Positions 1 to 7,364 of a stretch of DNA of 21,720 nucleotides are shown piece by piece. This DNA is from a virus: the IMG/VR virus record IMGVR_UViG_3300031576_000610, positions 1 to 21,720 of that record. The stretch is one strand, 5' to 3'. The translations under genes and the position numbers were made by a program. Position 1 is the stretch's first letter. Each line of letters opens with the position of its first letter. Under the pieces are notes generated by a model, which did no database searches, was not told the DNA's origin, and worked only from the letters and a program-made list of their open reading frames with translations.

Positions 1-1465
1 TCTCCGCGGGCTCCCGTTCGGCAGCTAGCTCGGCCGGTAGCTTCTCCCTTGGCGCACCGGGCTCAGTCGCGACAGGAGCGACCGGCTCTATCCCCCGCCG
101 CGCAACCAGGTCCTCGAGGAAGACCACGCCGGACGCCGTCGTCACCGCGGGCCCCACCGCGAGCGGCTTCCCGTCCTCGCCCTCGATGGGATCCTTCCCG
201 ATGGTGGCGCGCACCTCGTCGCGGCCGAGGATCCCCTCCTTCACGTAGGCGACGTTGCGCTGGTAGACGAGCGTCGCGTCCTCGACCTCGTCATCCGCCC
301 AGACGAACTCAACCTGCGGGGCCTTGAGGACCTGCGAGACGTAGCGGTTGACGATCCGCGCGATGAACCCGGCCAAGGGCCGCGCGCCGCTGTTCGTCGT
401 CGCTTCGTCCATGACCTCGGAGGTCGACCGGTTGACCATCTGCACGAGCGCCGTCGGGGAGATGTTGAACGCCTTCGCGATGACCCGGGCCAGCCATTCA
501 AGCTGGTCGTAGGTGACCCGATGGTCCTTCGTCGCCTGGTAGCCGGAACCCTCTCCCCCGGGGATGAACCGCAGGTTACCGGCGCGCTTGCCGCTGCGGC
601 CGGCCATGACGTCGTCCCAGTAGACCTGCCAGTCGCGGACCTGCTGCTGGCTCCAGCTCGCGGGCAGCTTGTAGAGCGCGTCGGGCGTGTTCCCCTCGGT
701 GTAGTAGGCGAGCTCGTGCGCGGTCGTGCGGATCGCCAGGTTGACGGTGAGCAGCACGTCCTCGACCGGCGAGCGGCCGTAGGGGCTGTTCGGCCGGCGG
801 TTGCGTGGCAGGTACCACAGCTCGCCGAGCGTGAATCCTCGCTCCGGCACGCCCTGGATGATCTGCTGGTAGGCGTCCGCCGGCGGGAGCAGCGGCCGCG
901 CCATGTCGTCGACGATCGGCACGATGGTCGCCCCGTCGATCTGCACCAGGCCGAGTGGATCCCCACCGATAGTCGACTGCGGGTAGAGCGACAGCGCATC
1001 GATGACGAGAACGTCCTCGAGGACGCAGCCGATCCAGTCGTCAAACGTCAGCCCCGCCGTCGGGTCGGGGTTCGCTACCCAGGCGCGGATAGCGTCGACC
1101 TGGGGCTGCAGCGCCTCGCTCTCGGTGGCGAACTCCTTCCGCACAGAGACGTCCCACTCCATCGCGCGGGCCTGGCCCTTGACCTCGCTGATGGCGATCC
1201 TGATCAGGTCGTAGTCGCCGAGGAAGCGGAGCGTGGTGAACGCCGTCCCCTCTCCGGCCCGCGGGCGCGCGGCGAGGTTGCGGCCCTGGCGGATGTCCCA
1301 GCCGCGGGGATCGCCGGAGTCGTAGATCGGCTCGAGCGGCGTGCCGACGTCATGCAGGCTGCCGGCGCCAGGGGGCGTCAACGACCGCGGCACGGGTCGG
1401 CCGTCGGGCCCGTAGATCAGCGGCATGATCTCGGCGGTCGGGACGCGCTGCACGAGCTCAGGCAT
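1..1465 (-). CDS. Phage portal protein (3' end beyond window)
   Basis: Portal proteins form the dodecameric ring at the capsid vertex through which the terminase pumps DNA. The frame is open from an ATG at 1465 to the window edge (about 488 codons seen). It overlaps the terminase stop by 8 bp, which suggests translational coupling. The protein starts MPELVQRVPTAEIMPLIYGP. It contains features common in HK97/SPP1-like portals: a mixed alpha/beta core with LRFLGDYDLIRIAISEVKGQ near residue 85, the segment NRRPNSPYGRSPVEDVLLT, then HELAYYTEGNTPDALYKL, and a helical stretch WLARVIAKAFNISPTALVQM. The last segment resembles the IARAFGVPP region of portals. Its position immediately after the large terminase supports the call. 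The family assignment is by motif and synteny. The C-terminus is not visible. Confidence 0.88.
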   Translation of the reverse strand, partial: MPELVQRVPTAEIMPLIYGPDGRPVPRSLTPPGAGSLHDVGTPLEPIYDSGDPRGWDIRQGRNLAARPRAGEGTAFTTLRFLGDYDLIRIAISEVKGQARAMEWDVSVRKEFATESEALQPQVDAIRAWVANPDPTAGLTFDDWIGCVLEDVLVIDALSLYPQSTIGGDPLGLVQIDGATIVPIVDDMARPLLPPADAYQQIIQGVPERGFTLGELWYLPRNRRPNSPYGRSPVEDVLLTVNLAIRTTAHELAYYTEGNTPDALYKLPASWSQQQVRDWQVYWDDVMAGRSGKRAGNLRFIPGGEGSGYQATKDHRVTYDQLEWLARVIAKAFNISPTALVQMVNRSTSEVMDEATTNSGARPLAGFIARIVNRYVSQVLKAPQVEFVWADDEVEDATLVYQRNVAYVKEGILGRDEVRATIGKDPIEGEDGKPLAVGPAVTTASGVVFLEDLVARRGIEPVAPVATEPGAPREKLPAELAAEREPAE

Positions 1466-2849
1466 TCATCCACCCGCCGCGCTCGCGCACCTGGTCGTCG
1501 AAGGGCGTGCCCGGCTGCTTCTCTCGGTCATTCTCGGCCTGCTCCACCGCGGCGGCCATTGCCTCTGACTGGCTACGGTAGTAGTCGAGCATCCCGGTGG
1601 TCCGCTGCAGGTCAACCACGGCCAGCATGAGGGCCACCACCAGGTCATCATGGAAGCCCTCGGCGGCCTCGTACCGGATACGCCCCGAGGTGAGTAGCTC
1701 AGCCTCGAACGCGGCGCCCTCGCTCACGAGCTCGGCGATCCATGGCATCGAGAACTCACGCCGCTCGACAGCTACCTGCAGCCCCTGTACCAGCGTCGTC
1801 TTGCTGTCGTTCGTGAAGATCACCGGTGTAAGGTTCTGCACGCGCTTGCGCAGCATCTCGACCACAACGTTCCCGAGCCCTGTGGCGTCGACCACGACGG
1901 GACAGTTGCCATAGCGTCCAGCGAGTCGTCCGACGCGCTCGACCATCGTCTCCCACTCCAGCCGGTGGAACTGGTGGACCGCGCGCACGCGCTTCGACCT
2001 CTTCCCGATGACGACCGCGGCGGTGAAGTCCTCGCGCTGCGCCAGGTCGACGCCCATGACGCATGGCTCACCTTCGTGCGGCTCCTCGAACGGAAGCGCA
2101 ACCGGGGCCTGCTCGGATCCGCCGTTCACGGAGACCGGCGTCAGGTCCAGGACGCCAGCTCCGTAGTCGAGGAACTCGGCGAGGTACTCCTGGCGGAAGG
2201 CGTCGCGCGGCAAGTTCGCCTCGGCGAACCGAACGTGATCCAGAATCGCTGGGAGGGGATTGTCCGTGGTCTGTCCCTGGAGCCAGTAGTACCCAGCCTG
2301 CTTCGACTGAGCCTTGTGCAGGTCGCGCCATACCCACGCGCCTGGACCGCGCTTCCCCTTCGGCGTGGTCAGCACGAGCAGCTTGCCGTCGCGGTCGGCG
2401 AGCATGGGCGGGATGGCCTCGTCGCGGACCGAGGCGCGTACCCGTGCGCCCTCGTCGATCACGACCAGGTCGAAGCCGCGGCCGAGGGCGGCGTCCGGGT
2501 TCTCCGCGGTGAACATCTCGACCCGACTGCCGTTGACCAGCTCCAGGTCATGCGTCGTCTCGCGGGCGTAGTTCAGCGCGGCTGAAGGCAGGCGCTTCGT
2601 GAACTCCTCCCAGGCGACGCGGACGGCCGCGTACTGGTGGGCGAACCAACCGACCTTGATCGCCGCGGCGAGCCCCAGCTCGATGATCATCTCGACCGCC
2701 CCCACGGTCTTGCCCCATCGCCGGCCGAGGACGGCGACGATGACCCGCGCGTCCGGCGTCGTGACCAGCTCACGGAGTCTTATCTGCCCGGCGTGCGGGG
2801 CCGTGAACCCGTGCAGCTCGATCTCGGTCTGCACTGCCGGGACCGTCAT
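1458..2849 (-). CDS. terL: Terminase large subunit
   Basis: This is the DNA-packaging motor: an N-terminal ATPase and a C-terminal RNase H-like nuclease that cuts the concatemer. Of 463 aa, residues 41-48 (LGRRWGKT) are Walker A, 128-135 (LVVIDEGA, D132/E133) are Walker B, and TTP at 161-163 is the coupling motif. The nuclease acids are D268 in MGVDLAQ, D321 in VVVDATG and D401/D402 in GFHDDLVVAL. The frame is open upstream to 3155, but those 102 residues are Ser/Ala/Arg-rich and overlap a better gene in another frame. The ATG at 2849 gives the normal family start, just before the first conserved segment. No clear Shine-Dalgarno (SD) site precedes it, so translation probably depends on the overlapping small-subunit gene (80 bp overlap). 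The identity is firm; the exact start is likely but not certain. Confidence 0.93.
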   Translation of the reverse strand: MTVPAVQTEIELHGFTAPHAGQIRLRELVTTPDARVIVAVLGRRWGKTVGAVEMIIELGLAAAIKVGWFAHQYAAVRVAWEEFTKRLPSAALNYARETTHDLELVNGSRVEMFTAENPDAALGRGFDLVVIDEGARVRASVRDEAIPPMLADRDGKLLVLTTPKGKRGPGAWVWRDLHKAQSKQAGYYWLQGQTTDNPLPAILDHVRFAEANLPRDAFRQEYLAEFLDYGAGVLDLTPVSVNGGSEQAPVALPFEEPHEGEPCVMGVDLAQREDFTAAVVIGKRSKRVRAVHQFHRLEWETMVERVGRLAGRYGNCPVVVDATGLGNVVVEMLRKRVQNLTPVIFTNDSKTTLVQGLQVAVERREFSMPWIAELVSEGAAFEAELLTSGRIRYEAAEGFHDDLVVALMLAVVDLQRTTGMLDYYRSQSEAMAAAVEQAENDREKQPGTPFDDQVRERGGWMNA

Positions 2850-3132
2850 GGACGATTCGGAACGTGCACTCGAGCGGCCCGCCGCCTTGGCCGCCGAGGA
2901 TGATCGCCTGCGGGGCTGCGCCGAATGCGTGCGCGACGAGGGAGATGAGGAAGCTCGGCTGGCCTTCTTTCGCGAGCCTCCAGGCAAGGGCGTAGAGGCG
3001 GCGCTGGTCGCCGCTGAATCGGCCACGGAGGTAGGCGCGGAACTCGATCCGGGCCGTGGTTTGGCCTGGCTTGCGGCCTGCCCCGGGTCGCGCCCCACCT
3101 CGACGGCTGCCGTCACGCGCTCGCTTCTCCAT
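2770..3132 (-). CDS. terS: Putative terminase small subunit
   Basis: A 120-aa basic protein directly upstream of the large terminase and overlapping it by 80 bp. Its N-terminus contains RGGARPGAGRKPGQ (residues 10-23). The GxRxGAGRKxG signature is frequent at the start of small terminases and other phage DNA-binding adaptors. A helical middle (residues 40-75) follows, and the C-terminal third is Gly/Arg/Pro-rich. Small terminases recognise the packaging site and load the large subunit. The C-terminal 30 residues are translated from DNA shared with the start of the large subunit and look compositionally constrained. The ATG at 3132 lacks a good SD. The role is inferred from position and the N-terminal motif, since no catalytic signature exists for this family. 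A generic DNA-binding protein remains possible. Confidence 0.6.
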   Translation of the reverse strand: MEKRARDGSRRGGARPGAGRKPGQTTARIEFRAYLRGRFSGDQRRLYALAWRLAKEGQPSFLISLVAHAFGAAPQAIILGGQGGGPLECTFRIVHDGPGSADRDRAARVHGPARRADKTP

Positions 3133-3177
3133 CGGTTCACGCTGAAAAAAATCAATATCTCCGAGGTGATAGTTTCC

Positions 3178-3519
3178 TCAGCGCGGGATGGAAGTCAACT
3201 TCCGGCGTCGCGGATGGAGCCTTCTGCGATAGCAGGAATCGCAGCAGTGCGGAGCGTCGGAATCGTGCGGTTTTCCCTCTGAGAATCGGTTCGGGAGGGG
3301 CCTCGGACCGAGGCCGCAGAGGGGGCAGATTCCACGTGGTGAATAATTTTCAGTCCGAATATTCGGATCAGGGCTCGTGACGGCCAGCGGGTCATACCTC
3401 GGCAGCGAGTAGCGGTCCCGGATGGCCCTGGCGAGCGCGGAGGGTGCGACGCGCGCGATGAGCGTCTCGAGGCAGCAGGCGTACCACGCGCCGTTGTGGG
3501 GGTGGGCGAGGTCGGTCAC
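3178..3519 (-). CDS. Small zinc-finger-like protein
   Basis: A 113-aa protein starting at GTG 3519, whose GTGA overlaps the stop of the DnaC-like gene. An ATG at 3564 in the same frame would add 15 residues, but the 4-bp overlap matches the coupling pattern used by most genes here. The C-terminal half has CPLCGLG (C-x2-C) and, after about 24 residues, HCCDSCYRRR (CC-x2-C), a likely zinc ribbon. A basic tail RRRLHPRRRKLTSIPR follows. The arrangement suggests nucleic-acid or protein binding. Its position between the helicase loader and terminase would suit a late-acting replication or packaging accessory protein, but I do not recognise a family. Confidence 0.65.
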   Translation of the reverse strand: MTDLAHPHNGAWYACCLETLIARVAPSALARAIRDRYSLPRYDPLAVTSPDPNIRTENYSPRGICPLCGLGPRPLPNRFSEGKPHDSDAPHCCDSCYRRRLHPRRRKLTSIPR

Positions 3520-4178
3520 GCCACCGCTCTCCGGTCCGCGCTCCCCAGGTCGAGGATCAGGCATGTGCCGTTGATGCGGCTCACGATGCGTTCACCGATG
3601 CGGGCGGCGAGGATTTCGAGGCTCAGGTTCGTGGTGTAGATCGTCGCCTTGCAGTCGTTGTAGCGGCTTGAGACGACGAGGTAGAGCGCGTCCTCGAGGA
3701 ACTCCGAATCGCGGCTCGCTCCCAGGTCGTCGAGCACGAGCAGCTCCGGCTCGGTGTAGTTGCGGAGAACGTCGGTCAGCGTGCCCTCACGCGCCGCGTC
3801 TCGGGTCCCTTGTGCCATCGCTGGGACGGTGGCGAAGTAGAAGCGCCGCAGGTTCATCCGGCGCGGGTCTAGGGTCATGCCGGCGACGTGCGCCGGGGCC
3901 TCGTTCGGATGGCTCTCCACGAAGGCATCGCGCTCCTTCACGCGTGGAGCGACGACGGCCTCGAGGAGTAACGCCGCGGCGAGGTGGGTCTTGCCGCTGC
4001 CGACGCCCCCCAGGAGCATCACGCCCTCGCTCGCGACCCCCTGGACCGCTCGCGTCCGGGTTACGTCGTCGAAGTCGGTGAGCGCCGCGCGGTGGTAGCG
4101 AGGCGGGATGCCGAGCATTCCCGCGACTCGTGGGAGGTTCTCGTATTCCTGGGGAGTGAGCTGCTCGAGCGCGGTCAT
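3516..4178 (-). CDS. DnaC-like AAA+ helicase loader
   Basis: A 220-aa AAA+ ATPase of the DnaC/IstB type, which loads a replicative DnaB helicase onto single-stranded DNA. Motifs: Walker A GGVGSGKT (57-64), Walker B LLVLDDLG (146-153), sensor I in IYTTNLS (about 180-186), and an arginine-finger region GERIVSRI (195-202). The N-terminal 50 residues, with RYHRAALTDFDD, resemble the short adaptor arm of phage DnaC proteins. There is no IstB-associated transposase nearby. The gene starts ATGA across the stop of the upstream replication protein, forming a replication pair. Since no helicase or polymerase is visible in this window, it probably recruits host DnaB. Confidence in the family is high; the helicase partner is inferred. 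Confidence 0.9.
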   Translation of the reverse strand: MTALEQLTPQEYENLPRVAGMLGIPPRYHRAALTDFDDVTRTRAVQGVASEGVMLLGGVGSGKTHLAAALLLEAVVAPRVKERDAFVESHPNEAPAHVAGMTLDPRRMNLRRFYFATVPAMAQGTRDAAREGTLTDVLRNYTEPELLVLDDLGASRDSEFLEDALYLVVSSRYNDCKATIYTTNLSLEILAARIGERIVSRINGTCLILDLGSADRRAVA

Positions 4179-5047
4179 TTCCCGACCCTCACGATGCGGC
4201 CTGCCGTGCCGCGGTATTTCGTCCCGGCCTCCGGGCCTGGGGCGTAGACCTGTGCTTCGCGCTTGCCGTTCGTGGGTGGTTGCAGCCAGCGGTCCGGCTC
4301 GCTGGCGAACTTCCTGGGCGCATGCCCTCGCACGAACTCCCCGCGGTCGGCGAGGTAGTGGGTCCAGCGTTGGCGGAAGGTGTCGCCGCAGTGGCGGATG
4401 GCCGCGGTGAGCGCGACAAAGTCGGCTTTGTGCCAGGTGGGCTTCGTGCCGCCGTTGGCTTCGCGCCAGCGGTCGAAGGCCCAGTCGATTTCCGGTTTCA
4501 CGGTGGGGGATGGCTGTTGGGGAGTCTGGCCACCCGGCGCGCGTTTTTTGCGCGTCGGGGGATCATGGGGTACAGCAGGGAGATCGGATCGTAGAGCTGT
4601 TGGATCTGGTACTGGAGATGGAGATGGAGATGGTACTGGTACTGGGGCATTGCGCTCGCTATGCGACCGCATTGCGCCCGCATGCTCTCGTTCCCAGCGG
4701 ATTAAGGCTGCCTGGCGTGCACTTTCGGACCTCCGCTCGGCGAAACTGGCGTATCCATTGCGCTCAGACCAGCCGTGAATCGAAAAGCGTTGACCACCCG
4801 ATCCGCCTCGAATACCGTCCAAAAAACCGGCGTTCTTGAGGGCGATCACGAGCTTTCCTGGTTCACCATTCCACCCGGCACCGACCTCGACTTCGTCGCT
4901 GCGGATGACCCCCTCGGGGTAGTAGCGGGCGACGTACGACCAGAGGGTGACGATCGCCTGGAAGCCGGCTGGCCCCAGTACGGCCACGAGCTTGCGAGTC
5001 TTGGGATGATCGGGAAAGCCTACGGACACACGGAAGTCGGAGTTCAT
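4175..5047 (-). CDS. Phage replication initiation protein (DnaD/DnaT-like)
   Basis: A 290-aa protein directly upstream of the helicase loader and overlapping it by ATGA. Residues 1-100 (starting MNSDFRVSVGFPDHPKTRKL) resemble the winged-helix N-terminus of phage replisome organisers. A low-complexity Pro linker (135-149, alternating Val/Ser-Pro) and a basic stretch (165-185) join it to a C-terminal helical domain (186-258, with IDWAFDRWREANGG and FRQRWTHYLADRGEFVRGH). That domain is like those that contact ssDNA or helicase in DnaT/DnaD-type proteins. It would recognise the origin and hand DNA to the loader. The start at ATG 5047 is supported by the SD AAGGGGG four bases upstream. The SD lies inside a structured leader that may control translation. 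The function is inferred from architecture and neighbours. Confidence 0.75.
   Translation of the reverse strand: MNSDFRVSVGFPDHPKTRKLVAVLGPAGFQAIVTLWSYVARYYPEGVIRSDEVEVGAGWNGEPGKLVIALKNAGFLDGIRGGSGGQRFSIHGWSERNGYASFAERRSESARQAALIRWEREHAGAMRSHSERNAPVPVPSPSPSPVPDPTALRSDLPAVPHDPPTRKKRAPGGQTPQQPSPTVKPEIDWAFDRWREANGGTKPTWHKADFVALTAAIRHCGDTFRQRWTHYLADRGEFVRGHAPRKFASEPDRWLQPPTNGKREAQVYAPGPEAGTKYRGTAGRIVRVGK
4602..4643 (-). repeat. In-frame hexanucleotide repeat
   Basis: Seven hexamers on the plus strand (ggatct, ggtact, three ggagat, two ggtact) encode the alternating Val/Ser-Pro linker of the replication protein on the minus strand. Units are six bases, so gain or loss would lengthen or shorten the linker by two residues without a frameshift. 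Confidence 0.85.
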
Positions 5048-5157
5048 GCGGCCCCCTTGGAAGTCGGGTAGGGGGCCAGAGCTTCCAATCCCTGGCCCCC
5101 TTCCCGGGGATGAGACGACGGCTCGTCTCGTCCCACCACAGTATCAGGGTATCGCAT
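5044..5157 (-). CDS. Possible 37-aa leader peptide ORF
   Basis: An ATG at 5157 opens a 37-codon frame whose TGA overlaps the ATG of the replication gene (ATGA). This is the same junction used between most genes of this phage. The peptide begins MRYPDTVVGRDEP and ends GLEALAPYPTSKGAA. It runs through both arms of the alternative hairpins described for this leader. There is no close SD (the nearest GGAG is about 16 bases upstream), so expression is doubtful. It could be a regulatory uORF whose translation opens the hairpins, or chance. Confidence 0.3.
   Translation of the reverse strand: MRYPDTVVGRDEPSSHPREGGQGLEALAPYPTSKGAA
5050..5129 (-). promoter_or_regulatory. Structured leader with competing hairpins
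   Basis: Three arms are visible in RNA sense: A = AGGGGGCCAG (5101-5092), B = CTGGCCCCCT (5079-5070) and C = AGGGGGCC (5057-5050). C contains the SD of the replication gene. B can pair perfectly with A (10 bp) or with C (8 bp), but not both, so pairing with C would hide the ribosome binding site. Another perfect 7-bp hairpin (GAGACGA/TCGTCTC, 5129-5112) lies just upstream. The remainder of the 204-bp gap (5130-5251) shows only a weak promoter-like TTGAAC near 5168. Confidence 0.55.
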
Positions 5158-5251
5158 GTCGTTCAAGCGCTCTCTCCGGAGGAACCTGGTTGCCGCAGGG
5201 ATCGGGGAGGCGGGCGGTCTACGGCGGGCGGGCGAGGGGGGGCGAGCACGG

Positions 5252-5422
5252 CTACTTCTTTCCCTTCCCGGCGGGGAAGAGCTTGGCCTGTCCTTCCAGT
5301 TCCCCGATGAACGTCTCGGCGGCTTCTCTGGCGGAGTCGAGCGACATCTGCCGGGCGATGCCGCGCTTGATCTTGAACTCCTCCCCGTTGTCGGGGTCCT
5401 GGATGCTGATGGTGATCTTCAT
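5252..5422 (-). CDS. 56-aa hypothetical protein
   Basis: A small acidic/basic protein beginning MKITISIQDPDNGEEFKIKR and ending LFPAGKGKK. The start ATG 5422 is preceded by a strong SD (AAGGGGG with a five-base spacer), which argues that this short frame is real. The first half looks like a compact beta-strand segment and the second an amphipathic helix (SLDSAREAAETFIGELEGQA). It lies between a methyltransferase and the replication leader, 37 bp downstream of the former. No family is recognised. Confidence 0.7.
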   Translation of the reverse strand: MKITISIQDPDNGEEFKIKRGIARQMSLDSAREAAETFIGELEGQAKLFPAGKGKK

Positions 5423-5459
5423 GCGTTCCCCCTTCCGGCCGAGGCCGGGGTGTCAGTGG

Positions 5460-6137
5460 TCATACCGGAATCTCCATCTGCTCTGGCGGCGGCGCGGGCG
5501 GCTCGAATGGCAGGAATTCCTGCCGTAGCCGCTTGATCGCGATCTCGCAGTAGCGTTCTTCGATCTCAATACCGATGGCGCGGCGGCCGAGTTGCTTCGC
5601 GGCGACGAGCGTGGTGCCGCTGCCCATGAATGGGTCAAGGACGAGGTCGCCCCGGACAAAACCAAGGCACCAGCGCATGAGAGCAGAGGGCTTCTGCGCT
5701 GGATGAACGCGTTGCTCTCGCTCGCTGTCCCGGATCATCCCCATCCAGCGGTGACTGAAAAGTCGTGCGGGGCCTCCGAGATTGGTCCACGCAAGCTCAC
5801 AATCGGCCAGCGGGTTGGATTTCATCCCATCCCGCTTGTCCCACACGAGCCAACATGATTCTGACGGAAGGCGCGCTGCATAATGGTTAGCTCCCCATAA
5901 GACCACGCCCCCGAAGCAAAGAAATGGCGATGGGTCAAACGGCGAATCATCACCAACGATCGGCAGGTAGTCGTTAGTCGCGCAGGCATTCGAAGTCCCG
6001 AATGTCTTACCTTTCAACACGGCGCCGATCCCGTACGGCGGGTCCGTCACCACCACATCAGCGGAGACGTGCGGCAGGATGTCGCGGCAATCGCCGTGGT
6101 AGATCGTGATCCCCGCCTCCTGGTAGTAGGGCGTCAC
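5460..6137 (-). CDS. DNA N6-adenine/N4-cytosine methyltransferase (beta-class order)
   Basis: A 225-aa AdoMet-dependent DNA methyltransferase. The catalytic motif TDPPYG lies at 31-36. HPAQKPSALM is at 145-154, and the AdoMet-binding motif DPFMGSGTT follows at 168-176, with GIEIEERYCEIA at 189-200. Catalytic motif before AdoMet motif defines the beta-type order of the N6_N4 methylase family. DPPY is usual for adenine-N6 enzymes. It starts at GTG 6137 (GTGA overlap with the previous stop). The frame is open far upstream, but that part is Arg-rich and shadows the neighbouring genes. No restriction enzyme is adjacent, so it is probably an orphan enzyme protecting phage DNA or marking it for regulation. 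Target specificity cannot be read from the sequence. Confidence 0.9.
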   Translation of the reverse strand: MTPYYQEAGITIYHGDCRDILPHVSADVVVTDPPYGIGAVLKGKTFGTSNACATNDYLPIVGDDSPFDPSPFLCFGGVVLWGANHYAARLPSESCWLVWDKRDGMKSNPLADCELAWTNLGGPARLFSHRWMGMIRDSEREQRVHPAQKPSALMRWCLGFVRGDLVLDPFMGSGTTLVAAKQLGRRAIGIEIEERYCEIAIKRLRQEFLPFEPPAPPPEQMEIPV

Positions 6138-6484
6138 CCGAACAACCCCATCTGCCCGATCCTCCGTTCCACTTCCTCTTTTCCGATTCTCTTGCGGGCG
6201 CCAGCGGCGTAGAGGATGGCTTTGGCGCGTCGTTCCTCTCTGGCCTCCCAGGCGCAGACTTTCGCCGGGTCGGTGACGATACGATACCCGGCTCCGCTGG
6301 ACTCGATGTAGAGTCCATGTTCCCTGAGTGCGCGGACGGCCTCGCCGATACGGCGGACGTGGACACTGCGCCCGCTGGTGTCGAGGTAGCGCATGGCGAG
6401 GGCGCGCCCGGTCTGCGGCTCCTCCGGCTCGCGGGGCAGCAGGGCCTTGAGGGCCGAGAGGACCGCGGGGTCGGTACGCGTCAC
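6134..6484 (-). CDS. Winged-helix-like DNA-binding protein
   Basis: A 116-aa protein with GTG start 6484 (GTGA overlap). The middle reads VRRIGEAVRALREHGLYIES followed by SGAGYRIV. This has the helix, recognition-helix and beta-wing look of small winged-helix domains, in which two alternatives are tested by a downstream wing. A basic helical tail (RKRIGKEEVERRIGQM) follows. It sits between an HTH protein and the methyltransferase in one coupled operon, so a regulatory or replication-accessory role is plausible. The assignment rests on pattern only. Confidence 0.6.
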   Translation of the reverse strand: MTRTDPAVLSALKALLPREPEEPQTGRALAMRYLDTSGRSVHVRRIGEAVRALREHGLYIESSGAGYRIVTDPAKVCAWEAREERRAKAILYAAGARKRIGKEEVERRIGQMGLFG

Positions 6485-6990
6485 AACGCCACTTTCCCGC
6501 GGTCGCCGAGCTTCTTGTCACGGAGGACCTGGCGGAGCTTGTCGAGGAGGCCGGCGGGGATCTGCTGCTGCCCGTTTTCCATGCGCGAGATCGGCATCTG
6601 GCGTCCATGGCCCTTGTAACCTGCGATCTCCCCCACCATGACCTGCGACATTCCGAGGCTCTGGCGCAGCGACTTGAGCGCGGCCGCGTCACCGGTGGCG
6701 GGCGCCTGATGCTCCGGTTCAGCGGACGCAGATGCCGCCTTCGGCTTCGGGCCTGCTTTCTTGGGCGTGGCATCCGTGGGGGGGGGCGTCGGCTCTGCTG
6801 GCGGCTTCGCGGGGAGTGCCGCCCGCGGCTTCCTCGCTTCCGCCACGACGGCAGCGCCGATCGCGGCGGCCGGGACCGGAGCGCGGCCGAGGTAGAGCTG
6901 CTCCAGGGTGTCGGCGACGTCGTTCAACTGCTTCGCCCGGGCGCGGGCATCCGCCACCACGGCGACCCAGTCCTCCCGGGTGAGGCTCAT
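6481..6990 (-). CDS. HTH (Cro/C1-type) protein with Pro/Ala linker
   Basis: 169 aa. Residues 1-40 form a predicted helical segment (DARARAKQLNDVADTLEQLY). A long Ala/Pro/Lys linker follows at about 45-100. The C-terminal 65 residues contain an XRE-like helix-turn-helix: LKSLRQSLGMSQVMVGEIAG, then MPISRMENGQQQIPAGLLDK. The canonical SQ..VA..iSR.EnG pattern is clear. It starts at ATG 6990 in an ATGA overlap. Having the DNA-binding domain at the C-terminus behind a flexible linker is unusual for a repressor and suggests an adaptor: the N-terminal helix may oligomerise or bind a partner. Confidence 0.75.
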   Translation of the reverse strand: MSLTREDWVAVVADARARAKQLNDVADTLEQLYLGRAPVPAAAIGAAVVAEARKPRAALPAKPPAEPTPPPTDATPKKAGPKPKAASASAEPEHQAPATGDAAALKSLRQSLGMSQVMVGEIAGYKGHGRQMPISRMENGQQQIPAGLLDKLRQVLRDKKLGDRGKVAL

Positions 6991-7364
6991 GCAGCCTCCA
7001 CGATCAGCTCGTCATGCCAGTTGAGCGCCACGCGCTGCCGCCGGAGGGTCCAGAGCTTGCGGGCGCCCGCTGCTCCGCGCTTCCCCCAACCCCACACCTC
7101 GAACTTGCCGCCGGCCTGGAGCCAGGTGGCGAGGCGGGGCTCCGCGAGCGCCTTCGTGACGTGCGTGCCTACATCGCTGCCCCGCGTGCCTCCGTCAGAG
7201 CACGCCTGTACCCCGAGGATGCCGCGATCGGGATGGACGGCCACAATGTCGATGCAGCCCAGCAGGTCGTTGCGGACCTTGGCGAAGCGGTTGAAGCGCT
7301 CGACCACGCCAGCGGTCCAGCCGTCGTCACGGAGCACCTTCAGGGAGCGGGCGGTGGGGGTCAT
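6987..7364 (-). CDS. Small PD-(D/E)XK-like nuclease-fold protein
   Basis: 125 aa, ATG 7364 overlapping the HNH gene stop. The pattern is an N-terminal helix (SLKVLRDDGWTAGVVERFN), then RNDLLGCIDIVAVH, ILGVQACSD and a C-terminal FEVWGWGKRG with WTLRR. This matches a recurrent phage family with a minimal PD-(D/E)XK core: D39 in the first beta strand and the second strand reading G-V-Q-A-C (51-55). In that second strand the usual Glu-x-Lys is replaced by Gln-x-Cys. In related phage proteins Gln-x-Thr or Gln-x-Ser is common at this site. It may be a nuclease, a resolvase-like protein, or a non-catalytic DNA binder. The fold call is from pattern alone. Confidence 0.6.
   Translation of the reverse strand: MTPTARSLKVLRDDGWTAGVVERFNRFAKVRNDLLGCIDIVAVHPDRGILGVQACSDGGTRGSDVGTHVTKALAEPRLATWLQAGGKFEVWGWGKRGAAGARKLWTLRRQRVALNWHDELIVEAA

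Noticed and set aside
2850-3155. N-terminal extension of the large terminase (TTG start at 3155)
   Set aside because: It overlaps the small terminase, is low-complexity Ser/Ala/Arg, and family members begin near the ATG at 2849.
3133-3177. Possible terminator with seven T upstream of the small terminase
   Set aside because: The only stem is about four A-T-rich base pairs, and the gap is 45 bp inside an otherwise coupled operon.
5137-5170. Promoter-like TTGAAC with GATACT
   Set aside because: The spacer is only 15 bases and both hexamers are weak, so it was not annotated.
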